Of a DNA stretch of 43,593 bases, positions 8,265 to 17,248 are shown one piece after another (position 1 is the first letter of the stretch; each line of letters starts with the position of its first letter). The stretch spans positions 1-43,593 of the forward strand of contig JANYAU010000139.1 in the NCBI GenBank assembly GCA_025361165.1, given 5' to 3'. The stretch is from Betaproteobacteria bacterium (GTDB lineage Bacteria; Pseudomonadota; Gammaproteobacteria; Burkholderiales; Thiobacteraceae). Under the pieces are notes generated by a model that was given only the letters and a program-made list of their open reading frames with translations, did not search any database and was not told the origin of the DNA. The translations under genes and the position numbers were made by a program.

Positions 8265-9247
8265 TTGCGTGGCGCTTCCACTTTCTCCAGCAGCGCGGCG
8301 AGAATATCGTCCGGCTTGTGGCCTTCTATTTCCAGCTCGGACGCGAGGCTGATGCGATGGCGCAGCGCCGGAATCGCTATGGCTTTCACGTCGTCGGGCG
8401 TGACGAAATCGCGCCCGGCGAACAGCGCTTTGGCGCGCGCGGCGCGAATCAGCGCGATGCCGCCGCGCGGCCCGGCGCCGATGATGATGCCGGGCCACTC
8501 GCGTGTTTTACGCGTGATGCGCACTGCGTAGTCGTTGACGCGCTCATCTACACGTAAGCCGGAAACGATTTGCTGCACTTTGACGATGCTCGCCGCTTTC
8601 ACCACCGCGCTCACCGCGTCGACATTCAGCGTATCGCCAACTTGACCGCCGGTCACGCTCGCCACTAGCGCCTTTTCTTCCTGCTCGCTCGGATAGTCGA
8701 TCAAAATTTTGAGCAAGAAACGATCCAATTGCGCTTCCGGCAGCGGGTAAGTGCCTTCTTGTTCGAGCGGATTTTGTGTGGCCAATGTCATGAACGGCGG
8801 CGTGAGAATGAGTGCTTGGCCTTCGATAGTGACTTGATATTCCTGCATCACTTCCAGCAACGCGGCTTGGGTTTTGGCCGGGGCACGATTGATCTCATCC
8901 GCCAACAACAAATTGGTAAACACCGGCCCTTTGCGAATACGGAATTGCTCGCTTTTTAAATCGTACATCGCGTGCCCGCTGACATCCGACGGCATCAAAT
9001 CGGGCGTGAACTGGATGCGCGCGAAGCTGCCTTCGAAAGTCTTGGCCAGCGCGCGCACCAGCAGGGTTTTACCCAGGCCCGGCACGCCCTCGATCAGCAC
9101 ATGGCCGGCGGCGAACAAGGCAATTAATATTTGCTCGACGACTTGCTCTTGGCCGATTAAGGCCTTGCCGATTTCGGCGCGCATGCGATGGGCAATCGCT
9201 GCAGCCTGTGCGATGTGCTCCTGCGGGGTTTGCTCTGACTCGCTCAT
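8261..9247 (-). CDS. MoxR family AAA+ ATPase
   Basis: This is a 328-residue cytosolic AAA+ ATPase of the MoxR family, chaperone-like machines that remodel or activate partner proteins, often ones with VWA domains. It has Walker A GVPGLGKTLL (about 55-64), Walker B LLADEINRAPAKTQAALLEVMQE, sensor 1 LATQNPLEQEGTYPLPEAQLDRFLL, and a C-terminal lid with GPRGGIALIRAARAKALFAGRDFVTPDDV. The start has an AAGGA Shine-Dalgarno and overlaps the DUF4350 stop by ATGA. The DUF58 gene immediately downstream is its standard partner. Together with the DUF4350, DUF4129, SpoIIM-like and RDD genes it forms a conserved kind of membrane cluster whose process is not established. Confidence 0.95.
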   Translation of the reverse strand: MSESEQTPQEHIAQAAAIAHRMRAEIGKALIGQEQVVEQILIALFAAGHVLIEGVPGLGKTLLVRALAKTFEGSFARIQFTPDLMPSDVSGHAMYDLKSEQFRIRKGPVFTNLLLADEINRAPAKTQAALLEVMQEYQVTIEGQALILTPPFMTLATQNPLEQEGTYPLPEAQLDRFLLKILIDYPSEQEEKALVASVTGGQVGDTLNVDAVSAVVKAASIVKVQQIVSGLRVDERVNDYAVRITRKTREWPGIIIGAGPRGGIALIRAARAKALFAGRDFVTPDDVKAIAIPALRHRISLASELEIEGHKPDDILAALLEKVEAPRK

Positions 9248-10371
9248 AGAGATTTCCTTATTCGTTCGAGAGTTTGGATGGCTTTGGTAAATTCATGTTC
9301 GCTGCCGAGATGCGTGTAGAGCAAAGCGATTTGGATTTGCTCCTGCGGCACGCCGGATAGCTCGGCCAAGCGCTGATACAGGTCTTGCGACGAAATGCCC
9401 GCCCACGCTGGGTGGCGCAATTCGAGCGCGCGGTATAAAGCTTGGCGCGCGCCTTTCATCAATTGCTCGCCTTGCCCTGCGCGCCATAAAAAGCGTCCGG
9501 TGGCTTCGACATGATCCAGCAAGCGCCGCCGCATCAGCGGTTCCGGGGCGAGCAAGGGGCCGAAGCGCCGGCTCGCCGCCCACAGCCACAATAGCAAGCA
9601 CAGCGTTCCCGCAATCAATGCCGTCCACGCATGCTGCATCAGCCAGCGATGCAGCGGCGGCATGCTGTCGCTGTACACCAGCCACACCGCACGTTTAGCG
9701 CCGAGCTGCGCCACGCGCCACAAATACGCGACGTGGTCGTTCTGCGCGATGCTATGGTTGGTGAGAAAATCCGCATCGGCTAATACCGTGATCACACCGC
9801 GGCCGAGCGCCAGCCGTACCAGATAGGCGCCATCTTCATCCGTCAGCTCGAGCAAAATTTTATTTTTTGTCTGCGTGCGATCCAGCCGCACGTAAGCATC
9901 CATATGCACGGTCATGAAATCGCCGCTCTCCGGCCAATCCACATCCACCAGGCCGCCCGATTGTGGTTCGTCCACCTCGTTCACGTGAATGCCGAGCGGA
10001 TCCAAAAGCGCATCCACGCGTTCGTATTTCGTGTCGAAAGCGCTAGTCGGCACCACCACCAGATGCCCGCCGGCTTCTACCCAGCGGCGCAAGCGCTGCA
10101 CCTTGCCTGCGCCCATCTCATAGCGTGCGGTCGGAATAATGAGCGTGGCCGTGGCAGGCGGAAATTCAGTAAGCCCTTCTACACTACGCGCCGTCACACC
10201 GAACGATTCAAAATAGCGTTGCGCCGCAAGCAATGTATTCACGCGCGCTGCACCGTGATAGCCGACCTCGATTTCTTTCTGCTCTTTTTCAAAGTGGGTG
10301 TAGAACCAATAGCCGATTGCGCCACACACCGCTAGCAACAGCGCGATGATCAGCCCGTGGCGCAAGCTCAT
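9244..10371 (-). CDS. DUF4350 domain membrane protein
   Basis: This is a 375-residue bitopic or two-helix membrane protein. The first helix is at the N-terminus (about 4-22, LRHGLIIALLLAVCGAIGYWF). An extracytoplasmic DUF4350 domain (about 30-235) follows, built like a class I glutamine amidotransferase fold: LIIPTARYEM, RRWVEAGGHLVVVPT and GRGVITVLADADFLTNHSI. A second helix (WTALIAGTLCLLLWLWA) then leads to a cytosolic helical tail. The ATG at 10371 is chosen because it overlaps the DUF4129 stop (ATGA); the ORF-track start at 10407 would overlap that gene far more. DUF4350 proteins are frequent neighbours of MoxR/DUF58/DUF4129 genes. No enzymatic residues could be assigned. The function is unknown. 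Confidence 0.83.
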   Translation of the reverse strand: MSLRHGLIIALLLAVCGAIGYWFYTHFEKEQKEIEVGYHGAARVNTLLAAQRYFESFGVTARSVEGLTEFPPATATLIIPTARYEMGAGKVQRLRRWVEAGGHLVVVPTSAFDTKYERVDALLDPLGIHVNEVDEPQSGGLVDVDWPESGDFMTVHMDAYVRLDRTQTKNKILLELTDEDGAYLVRLALGRGVITVLADADFLTNHSIAQNDHVAYLWRVAQLGAKRAVWLVYSDSMPPLHRWLMQHAWTALIAGTLCLLLWLWAASRRFGPLLAPEPLMRRRLLDHVEATGRFLWRAGQGEQLMKGARQALYRALELRHPAWAGISSQDLYQRLAELSGVPQEQIQIALLYTHLGSEHEFTKAIQTLERIRKSL

Positions 10372-11855
10372 GCCGCGGTGCCGAAATGCGCGGGGAAATC
10401 GCGGCATAGCGCTTCACCTTCAGCCGCTTGCGGCGCACGGTCAGCATAGGCCGCCATTTGCCACGCTGCCGTCAAACGCGCGAAATAGCCGCTCTTGGCT
10501 GGCTCCAAGGTGTGCGCTGCGGCGTGCAGACAATCGCCTTCCGTATCGCTGGCCTTGAGCGCGACGCCGTCGCGGGTGGCGAGTTGCGATAAAGCGCCGC
10601 GATACAATAAGCTCAATGCACCGCGTGTGTCGCCCGCGCGCCAGAGTTGGATGGCGGCTTCGCCGATATTCGCCGGTAGCGATTCGGGCCGGATATCGAG
10701 ACCGAACAATTGTGCCGGCGGCTGGTACGTGGATGCTGGTTTGATGCCGCGCATCCAGTTGAGCCAGCGCGCGCGGTTGATAAGCAGCCAGACGATAGCC
10801 GCAAACAACGCCAGATAAAGCAGCCCTTTCGCCAGCACGGCCAAGCCGCGGCCCAGCTTGGTCAAGAATTCGTATAGACCTTGATTGGGCGCCACTTCTT
10901 TTTTATCGTCCTCTTTCCCCAGATAATGCCAAGTCTCAATGGTTTTTTTAGTGCTGAATTCCGGGTGCTGCATGATTGCGTCAATGTGTTGTTTGGCATC
11001 GGCCGTGCTGGGTGCGGTCGTGGCGCGGGCCTCGTTGGCGTTGCCGGCCACCAACCCCAGTGCCAACAATGCCGCGACTGCCGCGTGGACATATCCCTTG
11101 GGTTGGCCGATGCGTGCCGCGATACGCCGGAAACCCAACTCGATATCCCAGCCTTCTAGCAAAGTGCGGCGGTTGAGATAAAGAGAGAATCCGCCCGCCA
11201 CATACAGCGGCCCGATCACCAGATAAGCGAAAACGGAAGCGGCGTAAAACGTCCATACATACCAATCGGAAAAACCGCTGCTAAACAGCGCGCGTGGGGT
11301 CAACTGCAATTCCACGGTGCGCGGCACTAGTAGTTCCATTAGCGAATAACCGCCGCTGGCCAAGACTATTTCCAGATTGGCACACACAATCGTCAACCAC
11401 GCCGCCCCGCTGTAGGCGCCTTTCAGCAGCACCTTAAAGCGCGCGGGGCGCGTTTTGCGCGTCAGACCTTCGAGTAATACTACCGGCAAACAAAAAGAAC
11501 GCGTCGGACTCAAGCGTGTCAACAGCAAGCGCCATAGCGGCGCTGTCGTTAATAAAGACGGCAACGCACGCAGGGTTTGCGCAATGCTGGGCGTCTCGCC
11601 GAACACCACGCGCGACAACACATAGAGTGGCACGCGTTCCATCAGCGGCTTCACCCACCAAATTAATAACAGTGCGATCCACGGATGATTGAGCTCGGCG
11701 CAAATCAAGGTGATGACGGCGATCACCGGCAAGTACACCGCAAGCCATGCACCATATACCGGCTTCCACCAGGTGCGCGCCATGAGAAAACCGAGATCCA
11801 TCGCTTCCCATGAATTGCGCGGACGCACCGCCAAAGCGAGACGATCAATCTGCAT
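10368..11855 (-). CDS. DUF4129 domain polytopic membrane protein
   Basis: This 495-residue protein has several membrane helices in its N-terminal half: AVYLPVIAVITLICAEL, WIALLLIWWV, a stretch near 155-175, VWTFYAASVFAYLVIGPLYVAGG, and AAVAALLALGLVAGNA. A soluble loop (about 275-330) and another helix (LLYLALFAAIVWLLI) come next. The C-terminal DUF4129 domain (about 400-495) contains AIQLWRAGDTRGALSLLYRGALSQLATRDGV, the typical core. DUF4129 is found at the C-terminus of membrane transglutaminase-like proteins and in MoxR clusters; no transglutaminase Cys-His-Asp triad was seen here. It overlaps the SpoIIM-like gene upstream by 11 bases and the DUF4350 gene downstream by 4. The function is unknown. 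Confidence 0.82.
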   Translation of the reverse strand: MQIDRLALAVRPRNSWEAMDLGFLMARTWWKPVYGAWLAVYLPVIAVITLICAELNHPWIALLLIWWVKPLMERVPLYVLSRVVFGETPSIAQTLRALPSLLTTAPLWRLLLTRLSPTRSFCLPVVLLEGLTRKTRPARFKVLLKGAYSGAAWLTIVCANLEIVLASGGYSLMELLVPRTVELQLTPRALFSSGFSDWYVWTFYAASVFAYLVIGPLYVAGGFSLYLNRRTLLEGWDIELGFRRIAARIGQPKGYVHAAVAALLALGLVAGNANEARATTAPSTADAKQHIDAIMQHPEFSTKKTIETWHYLGKEDDKKEVAPNQGLYEFLTKLGRGLAVLAKGLLYLALFAAIVWLLINRARWLNWMRGIKPASTYQPPAQLFGLDIRPESLPANIGEAAIQLWRAGDTRGALSLLYRGALSQLATRDGVALKASDTEGDCLHAAAHTLEPAKSGYFARLTAAWQMAAYADRAPQAAEGEALCRDFPAHFGTAA

Positions 11856-12816
11856 GACCGCGCCCCACCAGCAGAAAATACAACACGACCAGACCCCACA
11901 GTGCGCCGGCTACACTATATTTGGTTGCCGGGCCGACCAAGGTGGAAGCTGACCAAAAGGCCTCGATAAAAGCGGCGATCACCAGCATCCCGATCACGCC
12001 GTAGATAATTTTGATGCTGACCTTCGCCGCCTCGCGTAGCGCATCCAGCCGCGTCCTGCGGCCTGGGGCGAGCAGCGCAAAGCCGAGCTTGAGGCCGGCC
12101 ATGCCGGACAACATGATCGCCGTCAGTTCAAATGCGCCGTGGCCCGCGACAAACGGCCAAAAGGTTCGCGTATATCCGACCTCTGTCAGATGACCCGCGA
12201 TCACGCCGATATACAGCCCATTGAACAGCAGAAAGAAAATACTGCCGATGCCAAAAAAAATCCCGCCGGCGAAAGTCTGAAAGCCGATGCGGATATTGTT
12301 CCAAATATAGACGCCAAACATGTAGAAATCGTTATCGGCGCCGCGCTCGCGTCCGATATGCGGCGCATCCGGGCGATACATTTCCTCCACCTGAAATATC
12401 TGTGCCGGACTCATCACGGTGTATGCCATTTCCGGCCGCTCGTACACCGCCCAGCCCATCAGCAGCGCCGGGCCGAAAAACAGCAGGAAGGCGAGCCAGA
12501 ACAATCGCCATTCGCGGCGGATCAGCGCGGGAAACGCACCACCGATGAATTGCAAGATGTGACTGAGGAATCCCGCACGCGCGCTATAGAGATGCTGATG
12601 GCCGCGCAGCATGAGTTGGTTCAGGCGCTCGGTCAGATGGCTTGCATATTGACGCTCGCGCGCCAGCGCCAAGTGTTTACACAGCTGCCGATAGCGCCGG
12701 GGAAACTCAGCGGCATCGATAGGCATTACGCGCTTGCGCTGGGCTAAACTATCGATCAACGCTTCCGTCGCCTGCCAATAAGCTTCATTGCGGCGTTCGA
12801 AATCCTGCTGATTCAT
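11845..12816 (-). CDS. SpoIIM-like (DUF95) integral membrane protein
   Basis: This 323-residue protein belongs to the stage II sporulation protein M/DUF95 family. A soluble N-terminal helical part (about 1-100, rich in Arg/Gln) is followed by membrane helices: WLAFLLFFGPALLMGWAVY, FAGGIFFGIGSIFFLLFNGLYIGVIAGHL, a segment around GHGAFELTAIMLSGMAGLKLGFALL, IKIIYGVIGMLVIAAFIEAFW and VAGALWGLVVLYFLLVG. The motif GHGAFELTAIMLSGMAGL is characteristic. In sporulating bacteria SpoIIM takes part in peptidoglycan remodelling at the engulfing membrane; in non-sporulating proteobacteria the role is unknown. It overlaps both neighbours in the operon. No sporulation gene is nearby, so the name reflects homology only. 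Confidence 0.9.
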   Translation of the reverse strand: MNQQDFERRNEAYWQATEALIDSLAQRKRVMPIDAAEFPRRYRQLCKHLALARERQYASHLTERLNQLMLRGHQHLYSARAGFLSHILQFIGGAFPALIRREWRLFWLAFLLFFGPALLMGWAVYERPEMAYTVMSPAQIFQVEEMYRPDAPHIGRERGADNDFYMFGVYIWNNIRIGFQTFAGGIFFGIGSIFFLLFNGLYIGVIAGHLTEVGYTRTFWPFVAGHGAFELTAIMLSGMAGLKLGFALLAPGRRTRLDALREAAKVSIKIIYGVIGMLVIAAFIEAFWSASTLVGPATKYSVAGALWGLVVLYFLLVGRGHAD

Positions 12817-13493
12817 CGTTTGCCCACCAGCCAGTTCGCCATTTGATAGAGGCGTTGCGTACCGGCTCTTCCCTGCATGCCGGTGACCGGAGTGAGTAGA
12901 TCAGCCAACTCTTCCGCGCGCACCTCGGTCAAGCGCGGCGAGCGCTCGGCAAACGTAATCAGCGCGCGTTGTTCCACCACACTGAGCCCGAGCGGCGGCG
13001 CGATTGCGGGTAGATCCGGAATCGGCGCGACACGCGTCGCACGCTCGTGATATACCACGACCGTACCTGCGGCAAGATCGCCCAAGCGTTTGAAGTCGCG
13101 ACTAATCAACATCGAGACCAGACCAAAACAATAAAACAAGGGCAAAAAATCTACTGCGCGTAACAAATTGCGCACCAGCGATGCACCCCACCCCACTGGC
13201 GTACCGTTGTCGTTCAACACCCGCAGCCCAAACATGCGTTTGCCTGGCGTTTCGCCATGCCAATACATCTCGAACAGCACGGGGTAAAACCACTCCAACA
13301 AAAAGAACGCGATGAGGAAAATGCCTTTACCCATGCGACCCGCAAATGCCAACACGATGGACAGTAAAATATAAATCAGCACGCGCACTGAAAAATCGAT
13401 ACTGAAGGCCAAGGCACGCGACACGGTGCCCGCGGCGCGCAGGTGTAATTCCACACCTTCGGGTGTTTCTATTTCGCGGTAGGTATCGAGCAT
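12813..13493 (-). CDS. RDD family membrane protein (first copy in protein order)
   Basis: This 226-residue RDD-domain protein has paired membrane helices. The N-terminal part has SRALAFSIDFSVRVLIYILLSIVLAFA (about 28-54) with the conserved Arg and Asp of the RDD name, then FLIAFFLLEWFYPVLFEMYW, and the signature HGETPGKRMFGLRVLNDNGTPVG (about 79-101). A third helix lies near LPLFYCFGLVSML, and a cytosolic tail of about 75 residues follows. The RDD function is unsettled; some members act as Na+ or Li+/H+ exchangers, many sit in MoxR clusters. It begins one base after (overlapping) the stop of the other RDD gene (TAATG) and overlaps the SpoIIM-like gene downstream, so it is coupled to both. Confidence 0.9.
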   Translation of the reverse strand: MLDTYREIETPEGVELHLRAAGTVSRALAFSIDFSVRVLIYILLSIVLAFAGRMGKGIFLIAFFLLEWFYPVLFEMYWHGETPGKRMFGLRVLNDNGTPVGWGASLVRNLLRAVDFLPLFYCFGLVSMLISRDFKRLGDLAAGTVVVYHERATRVAPIPDLPAIAPPLGLSVVEQRALITFAERSPRLTEVRAEELADLLTPVTGMQGRAGTQRLYQMANWLVGKR

Positions 13494-13981
13494 TAAGCCT
13501 GGATCACGATCGTATCGGCAATCAAATCGTGAACGCAGCGGCGTGATTCACGGAAGATGAACAAACCATCCACGATGGTAAACACCGGACCCGCGAAGGG
13601 GATGTTGCCGAATAAGCCCGGCACCAGACTGCGCAAAAAGAAAATCCGCGTCAGCCCCGCACGGTCGCCGTTGGTACGCACGATTTTCACCCCCAATAGC
13701 CGCTTACCGATGGTCTGTCCGCTTCGATGCAGCATGACCAGGTTGATGATCACCAGCGCAATCAAGCCTATCAAGCCGGCCACCAACGCTACACCCATGC
13801 CGCCTGCATGGCGTAACGCCGCGAAGCCAAAGCCCGCGAAGACGCCGGGTATCATAAAAATGAGCCCATCGACGATAACTGCGCCCAGCCTCGTTCCACG
13901 CCCGGCGAGTTCGCCGTCTACATCACCAGCGACATCTTCAACATACGCATTCGGAGTTTGATACGGATTAAAATCAGCCAT
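13493..13981 (-). CDS. RDD family membrane protein (operon leader)
   Basis: This is the first gene of the operon and a second, smaller RDD protein of 162 residues. The N-terminal leader of about 28 residues (FNPYQTPNAYVEDVAGDVDG) resembles the NPYxxP leaders seen in many small membrane proteins of this type. It is followed by GTRLGAVIVDGLIFMIPGVFAGFGF, a second helix VALVAGLIGLIALVIINLVML, and the signature HRSGQTIGKRLLGVKIVRTNGDRAG. A third hydrophobic segment ends in the conserved RRCVHDLIADTIV. A strong AAGGGGGG ribosome-binding site precedes the ATG. The promoter should lie in the 85 bases before the start, after the clpA terminator. Two RDD genes in tandem suggest a heteromeric membrane partner for the MoxR system. 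Confidence 0.88.
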   Translation of the reverse strand: MADFNPYQTPNAYVEDVAGDVDGELAGRGTRLGAVIVDGLIFMIPGVFAGFGFAALRHAGGMGVALVAGLIGLIALVIINLVMLHRSGQTIGKRLLGVKIVRTNGDRAGLTRIFFLRSLVPGLFGNIPFAGPVFTIVDGLFIFRESRRCVHDLIADTIVIQA

Positions 13982-14066
13982 GACGTGCCCCCCTTATATG
14001 GTTTTTATTCAAATAGCTACCACGATGTTAGGGGATTCCGACGTCATTGGCAAACGGTGCTTCAAA

Positions 14067-14100
14067 ACAAAAATGGCCGGATTTTTCCGGCCATTTTTGT
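14067..14100. terminator. Bidirectional-looking rho-independent terminator after clpA
   Basis: A near-perfect hairpin, AAAAATGGCCGGA-TTTT-TCCGGCCATTTTT, lies 18 bases after the clpA stop. On the minus strand it ends in a T-run and so should terminate clpS-clpA; the symmetry would also stop transcription from the other direction. It separates clpA from the RDD/MoxR operon. Confidence 0.9.
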
Positions 14101-14117
14101 TTGCATCTTTCGAGAAA

Positions 14118-16388
14118 TTAGACGACCGCTTCTGGCTCTTCTTCGAACACCAGCGTGACTTGATCGGTGCCATCTATATCCACCGTTACTTTGCCCCCGC
14201 TCACCAAACGTCCAAACAGTAACTCGTCGGCCAGCGCTTTGCGGATGGTGTCTTGAATCAACCGCGCCATCGGACGCGCGCCCATCAGCGGATCAAAACC
14301 CTTCTTCGCCAGATGATCTTTGAGCGCATCGGTGAAATTAGCTTCGACTTTCTTCTCGTGCAACTGCTCTTCGAGCTGCATCAGGAATTTGTCCACCACG
14401 CGCATGATGACTTCTTTATCCAGCGACTTGAAGGAGATGGTCGCGTCCAAGCGGTTTCGAAACTCGGGCGAGAACAGGCGCTTGATATCGCCCATTTCGT
14501 CGCCGGATTTTTCCGGGGTGGTGAAACCGATGTGGGTCTTGTTCAAGGCCTCGGCTCCCGCATTGGTGGTCATGACGATGATCACGTTGCGAAAATCCGC
14601 CTTGCGCCCGTTATTGTCGGTAAGCGTGCCGTGGTCCATCACTTGCAGCAGGATGTTGAAAATATCCGGATGCGCTTTCTCGATCTCGTCCAACAACAGC
14701 ACGGAATACGGATGCTTGGTAATCGCTTCGGTGAGCAACCCACCCTGGTCGAAACCGACATAGCCCGGCGGCGCGCCGATCAAACGCGATACGGCGTGGC
14801 GCTCCATATATTCGGACATATCGAAGCGCAGCAACTCAATACCCATGGTATAGGCAAGCTGGCGCGCGACTTCGGTTTTTCCGACACCCGTGGGGCCGGA
14901 GAAGAGGAAGGAGCCAATCGGTTTCTGGGAATTCCCCAAACCGCTACGCGCCATTTTGATCGCGCTGGCCAAAGCATCGATGGCTTTGTCTTGCCCGAAC
15001 ACCACGGCTTTGAGATCGCGATCCAAATTTTTGAGCGCGCTGCGATCGTCCGAAGAAACATTCTTGGGCGGGATGCGCGCGATCTTCGCCACGATGTCCT
15101 CGATCTCTTTCGGCGTGATGGTTTTTTTCTGCTTCGATTTGGGCAGGATGCGTTGCGCCGCGCCCGCTTCGTCGATCACGTCGATGGCTTTATCCGGCAA
15201 ATGACGGTCGTTGATGTATTTGGCCGAGAGTTCCGCCGCAGTGGTCAAGGCCGCAGCGGTGTATTTAACGCCGTGGTGCGCTTCGAAGCGTGATTTCAAG
15301 CCGCGCAAAATTTCTATCGTCTCGGCGACAGAGGGCTCGGGCACGTCGATTTTCTGGAAGCGGCGCGACAGCGCGTGATCTTTTTCGAAGATGCCGCGAT
15401 ATTCGTTATAGGTGGTGGCGCCAATGCACTTCAATTGCCCGGAACTCAAGGCCGGCTTAAGTAGATTCGATGCATCCAGCGTGCCACCGGACGCCGCGCC
15501 GGCGCCAATCAAAGTGTGAATCTCGTCAATAAACAAGATCGCCTTGTTGTTATCCAGCAAATGTTTCAGCACGGCTTTTAGGCGCTGCTCGAAGTCGCCG
15601 CGGTATTTGGTGCCTGCCAAAAGCGCGCCCATATCCAACGAATACACCGTGCTTTGCGCCAGCACTTCGGGGATATTGCCTTCGACGATGCGGCGCGCCA
15701 AGCCTTCCGCAATGGCGGTTTTACCCACGCCCGCCTCGCCCACCAGCAGCGGGTTGTTCTTACGTCGGCGGCACAGGGTTTGAATCACGCGTTCCAACTC
15801 CAGTTCGCGCCCGATCAAGGGATCGATCTTGCCCAACAACGCTTGGGCATTGAGATTTTGGGTGAAATTTTCGAGTGCGGTCGCCGGTTGTGCCTCGGGC
15901 TCCGTCTCGTGGTCGGCGTCTCCGCCCCCACCCTTGGCTGGGCCGGCGCTGTCTTGCACCTTGCTGATGCCGTGGGAAATGTAATTCACCACATCCAACC
16001 GCGTCACGCCCTGCTGATGCAAAAAATACACGGCATGGGAATCCTTCTCGCCAAAAATCGCCACCAGCACGTTGGCGCCGGTGACTTCTTTCTTGCCGGA
16101 GGATTGTACGTGCAAAATCGCGCGCTGAATCACGCGCTGAAAACCGAGTGTGGGCTGGGTATCCACTTCGTCGGTGCCGCTCACTACGGGCGTATGCTGC
16201 ACCACGAAATCGGAAAGCACTTTGCGTAGATCTTCGATGTTCGCAGCGCACGCGCGCAGCACTTGCGCGGCGGAGGGATTATCCAACATCGCCAGCAACA
16301 GATGCTCCACCGTAATGAACTCGTGACGCTTCTGCCGCGCCTCGACGAATGCCATGTGGAGAGAGACTTCAAGTTCTTGCGAGATCAT
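14118..16388 (-). CDS. clpA: ATP-dependent Clp protease ATP-binding subunit ClpA
   Basis: This is the AAA+ unfoldase that feeds substrates, including N-degron proteins brought by ClpS, into the ClpP peptidase in the cytosol. The 756-residue protein has the family's usual length. A double Clp N-domain (about 1-145) is followed by D1 with Walker [16 protein letters not shown] (about 216-231) and [12 protein letters not shown], then D2 with Walker [16 protein letters not shown] (about 490) and [15 protein letters not shown]. The ClpP-docking loop reads HIGF, an IGL/IGF-type motif. The C-terminal D2-small domain includes [13 protein letters not shown]. Its ATG directly follows the clpS stop. This is a housekeeping operon ending at a strong hairpin. 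Confidence 0.97.
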   Translation of the reverse strand: MISQELEVSLHMAFVEARQKRHEFITVEHLLLAMLDNPSAAQVLRACAANIEDLRKVLSDFVVQHTPVVSGTDEVDTQPTLGFQRVIQRAILHVQSSGKKEVTGANVLVAIFGEKDSHAVYFLHQQGVTRLDVVNYISHGISKVQDSAGPAKGGGGDADHETEPEAQPATALENFTQNLNAQALLGKIDPLIGRELELERVIQTLCRRRKNNPLLVGEAGVGKTAIAEGLARRIVEGNIPEVLAQSTVYSLDMGALLAGTKYRGDFEQRLKAVLKHLLDNNKAILFIDEIHTLIGAGAASGGTLDASNLLKPALSSGQLKCIGATTYNEYRGIFEKDHALSRRFQKIDVPEPSVAETIEILRGLKSRFEAHHGVKYTAAALTTAAELSAKYINDRHLPDKAIDVIDEAGAAQRILPKSKQKKTITPKEIEDIVAKIARIPPKNVSSDDRSALKNLDRDLKAVVFGQDKAIDALASAIKMARSGLGNSQKPIGSFLFSGPTGVGKTEVARQLAYTMGIELLRFDMSEYMERHAVSRLIGAPPGYVGFDQGGLLTEAITKHPYSVLLLDEIEKAHPDIFNILLQVMDHGTLTDNNGRKADFRNVIIVMTTNAGAEALNKTHIGFTTPEKSGDEMGDIKRLFSPEFRNRLDATISFKSLDKEVIMRVVDKFLMQLEEQLHEKKVEANFTDALKDHLAKKGFDPLMGARPMARLIQDTIRKALADELLFGRLVSGGKVTVDIDGTDQVTLVFEEEPEAVV

Positions 16389-16697
16389 CTACGTTTCTTC
16401 CATTACACACTGCAAGGGATGTTGGTGTTGCCTTGCAAAAGAGACTACCAGATCAACCTTCGTCGCTGCAATATCTTTCGGAAAAACCCCGCAAACGCCC
16501 ATACCTTCCCGATGCACTTTGAGCATAATTTGAGTAGCACGCTCCCGGCTCATCTCGAAAAATTTCTGCAACACCAGCACTACAAACTCCATCGGCGTAA
16601 AGTCATCGTTCAACACCAGCACTTTGTATAAAGGCGGCGGTTTCGTTTTGCTTGCTCGTGGCTCAAGAATTGTGCCAAGTTGATCCTTTTGTGCCAT
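16389..16697 (-). CDS. clpS: ATP-dependent Clp protease adaptor ClpS
   Basis: ClpS binds proteins with destabilising N-terminal residues and delivers them to ClpA. The mature reading is 102 residues: a variable N-tail, then [43 protein letters not shown], and the end [11 protein letters not shown]. The NDD-TPMEFV segment and the His of VHREG form the N-degron pocket in the family. The ORF track extends to 16919, but residues before MAQKDQ do not look like ClpS and overlap the cold-shock gene region. I chose the ATG at 16697; the in-frame ATG at 16733 has a GGGAGG only one base away, too close to be effective. clpA follows without a gap. Confidence 0.95.
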   Translation of the reverse strand: MAQKDQLGTILEPRASKTKPPPLYKVLVLNDDFTPMEFVVLVLQKFFEMSRERATQIMLKVHREGMGVCGVFPKDIAATKVDLVVSFARQHQHPLQCVMEET

Positions 16698-16912
16698 GTT
16701 TTCATCCGTTGTTTTTCTATTGTGGGACTGCATTCCTCCCTTATCAAGCCCCACCTCTTGATTTAATGCAAAATACTTGACGAATCGGCTTGGCCAGGGG
16801 CAAACTAACTTTGGTCTTTGCTTTGAAAGTGTTTTGCGGCATTCGTTCGCCGTTTCAGTTTCAAACCAAATCGGGGTTTTAGTACCAGCCCAGCAACAAC
16901 GGAGTAAGCAAC

Positions 16913-17119
16913 ATGGCAATTGGCACCGTCAAGTGGTTTAACGACGCAAAAGGCTTTGGCTTTATTACACCGGACGAAGGCGGGGAGGACGTATTCGCCC
17001 ACTTTTCCGCCATTGAAATGGCAGGGTTTAAAACCCTAAAAGAAGGTCAGCGCGTTCAGTACGACCTGGCCGACGGCCCCAAAGGCAAGAAGCAAGCCGC
17101 CAATATCCGCGCGGCGTAA
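16913..17119 (+). CDS. CspA-family cold-shock protein
   Basis: This is a 68-residue cold-shock domain protein, a single-stranded RNA/DNA-binding beta barrel that acts as an RNA chaperone. The two RNP motifs are plain: KGFGFITP (RNP1, about 13-20) and DVFAHFSAI (RNP2, about 27-35). The ending NIRAA, instead of the usual NVxxL, is a minor variation. GGAG lies 8 bases upstream of the ATG. It is divergent from clpS with 215 bases between; such genes often have long regulatory 5' leaders, but no specific cold-box could be identified here. Cold induction should not be assumed, because many family members are constitutive. Confidence 0.95.
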   Translation: MAIGTVKWFNDAKGFGFITPDEGGEDVFAHFSAIEMAGFKTLKEGQRVQYDLADGPKGKKQAANIRAA

Positions 17120-17248
17120 ACGCTGCCCCGGCAAATGGGGCGCGTGAGTCAGCTTCATTCCCGGGCCCTCTAAATATTGCCACCGTGTTAGAAATCACGC
17201 GGCGGCTTTTGTTCGTTGCTACGGTGCAACATCGGCGCCGCCCTTTAC

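Noticed and set aside
8265-8498. N-terminal extension of the DUF58 ORF in the track
   Set aside because: It is Arg/His-rich low-complexity sequence inside moxR in another frame; the GTG at 8264 overlapping the moxR stop gives the proper N-terminus.
14253-15293. 346-residue plus-strand ORF inside clpA
   Set aside because: It is antisense to clpA, which has intact motifs throughout; its composition (high His, Gln and Arg) is typical of a shadow frame.
17123-17143. Hairpin GCCCC...GGGGC after the cold-shock gene as terminator
   Set aside because: Only a 5-bp stem and no T-run follows.
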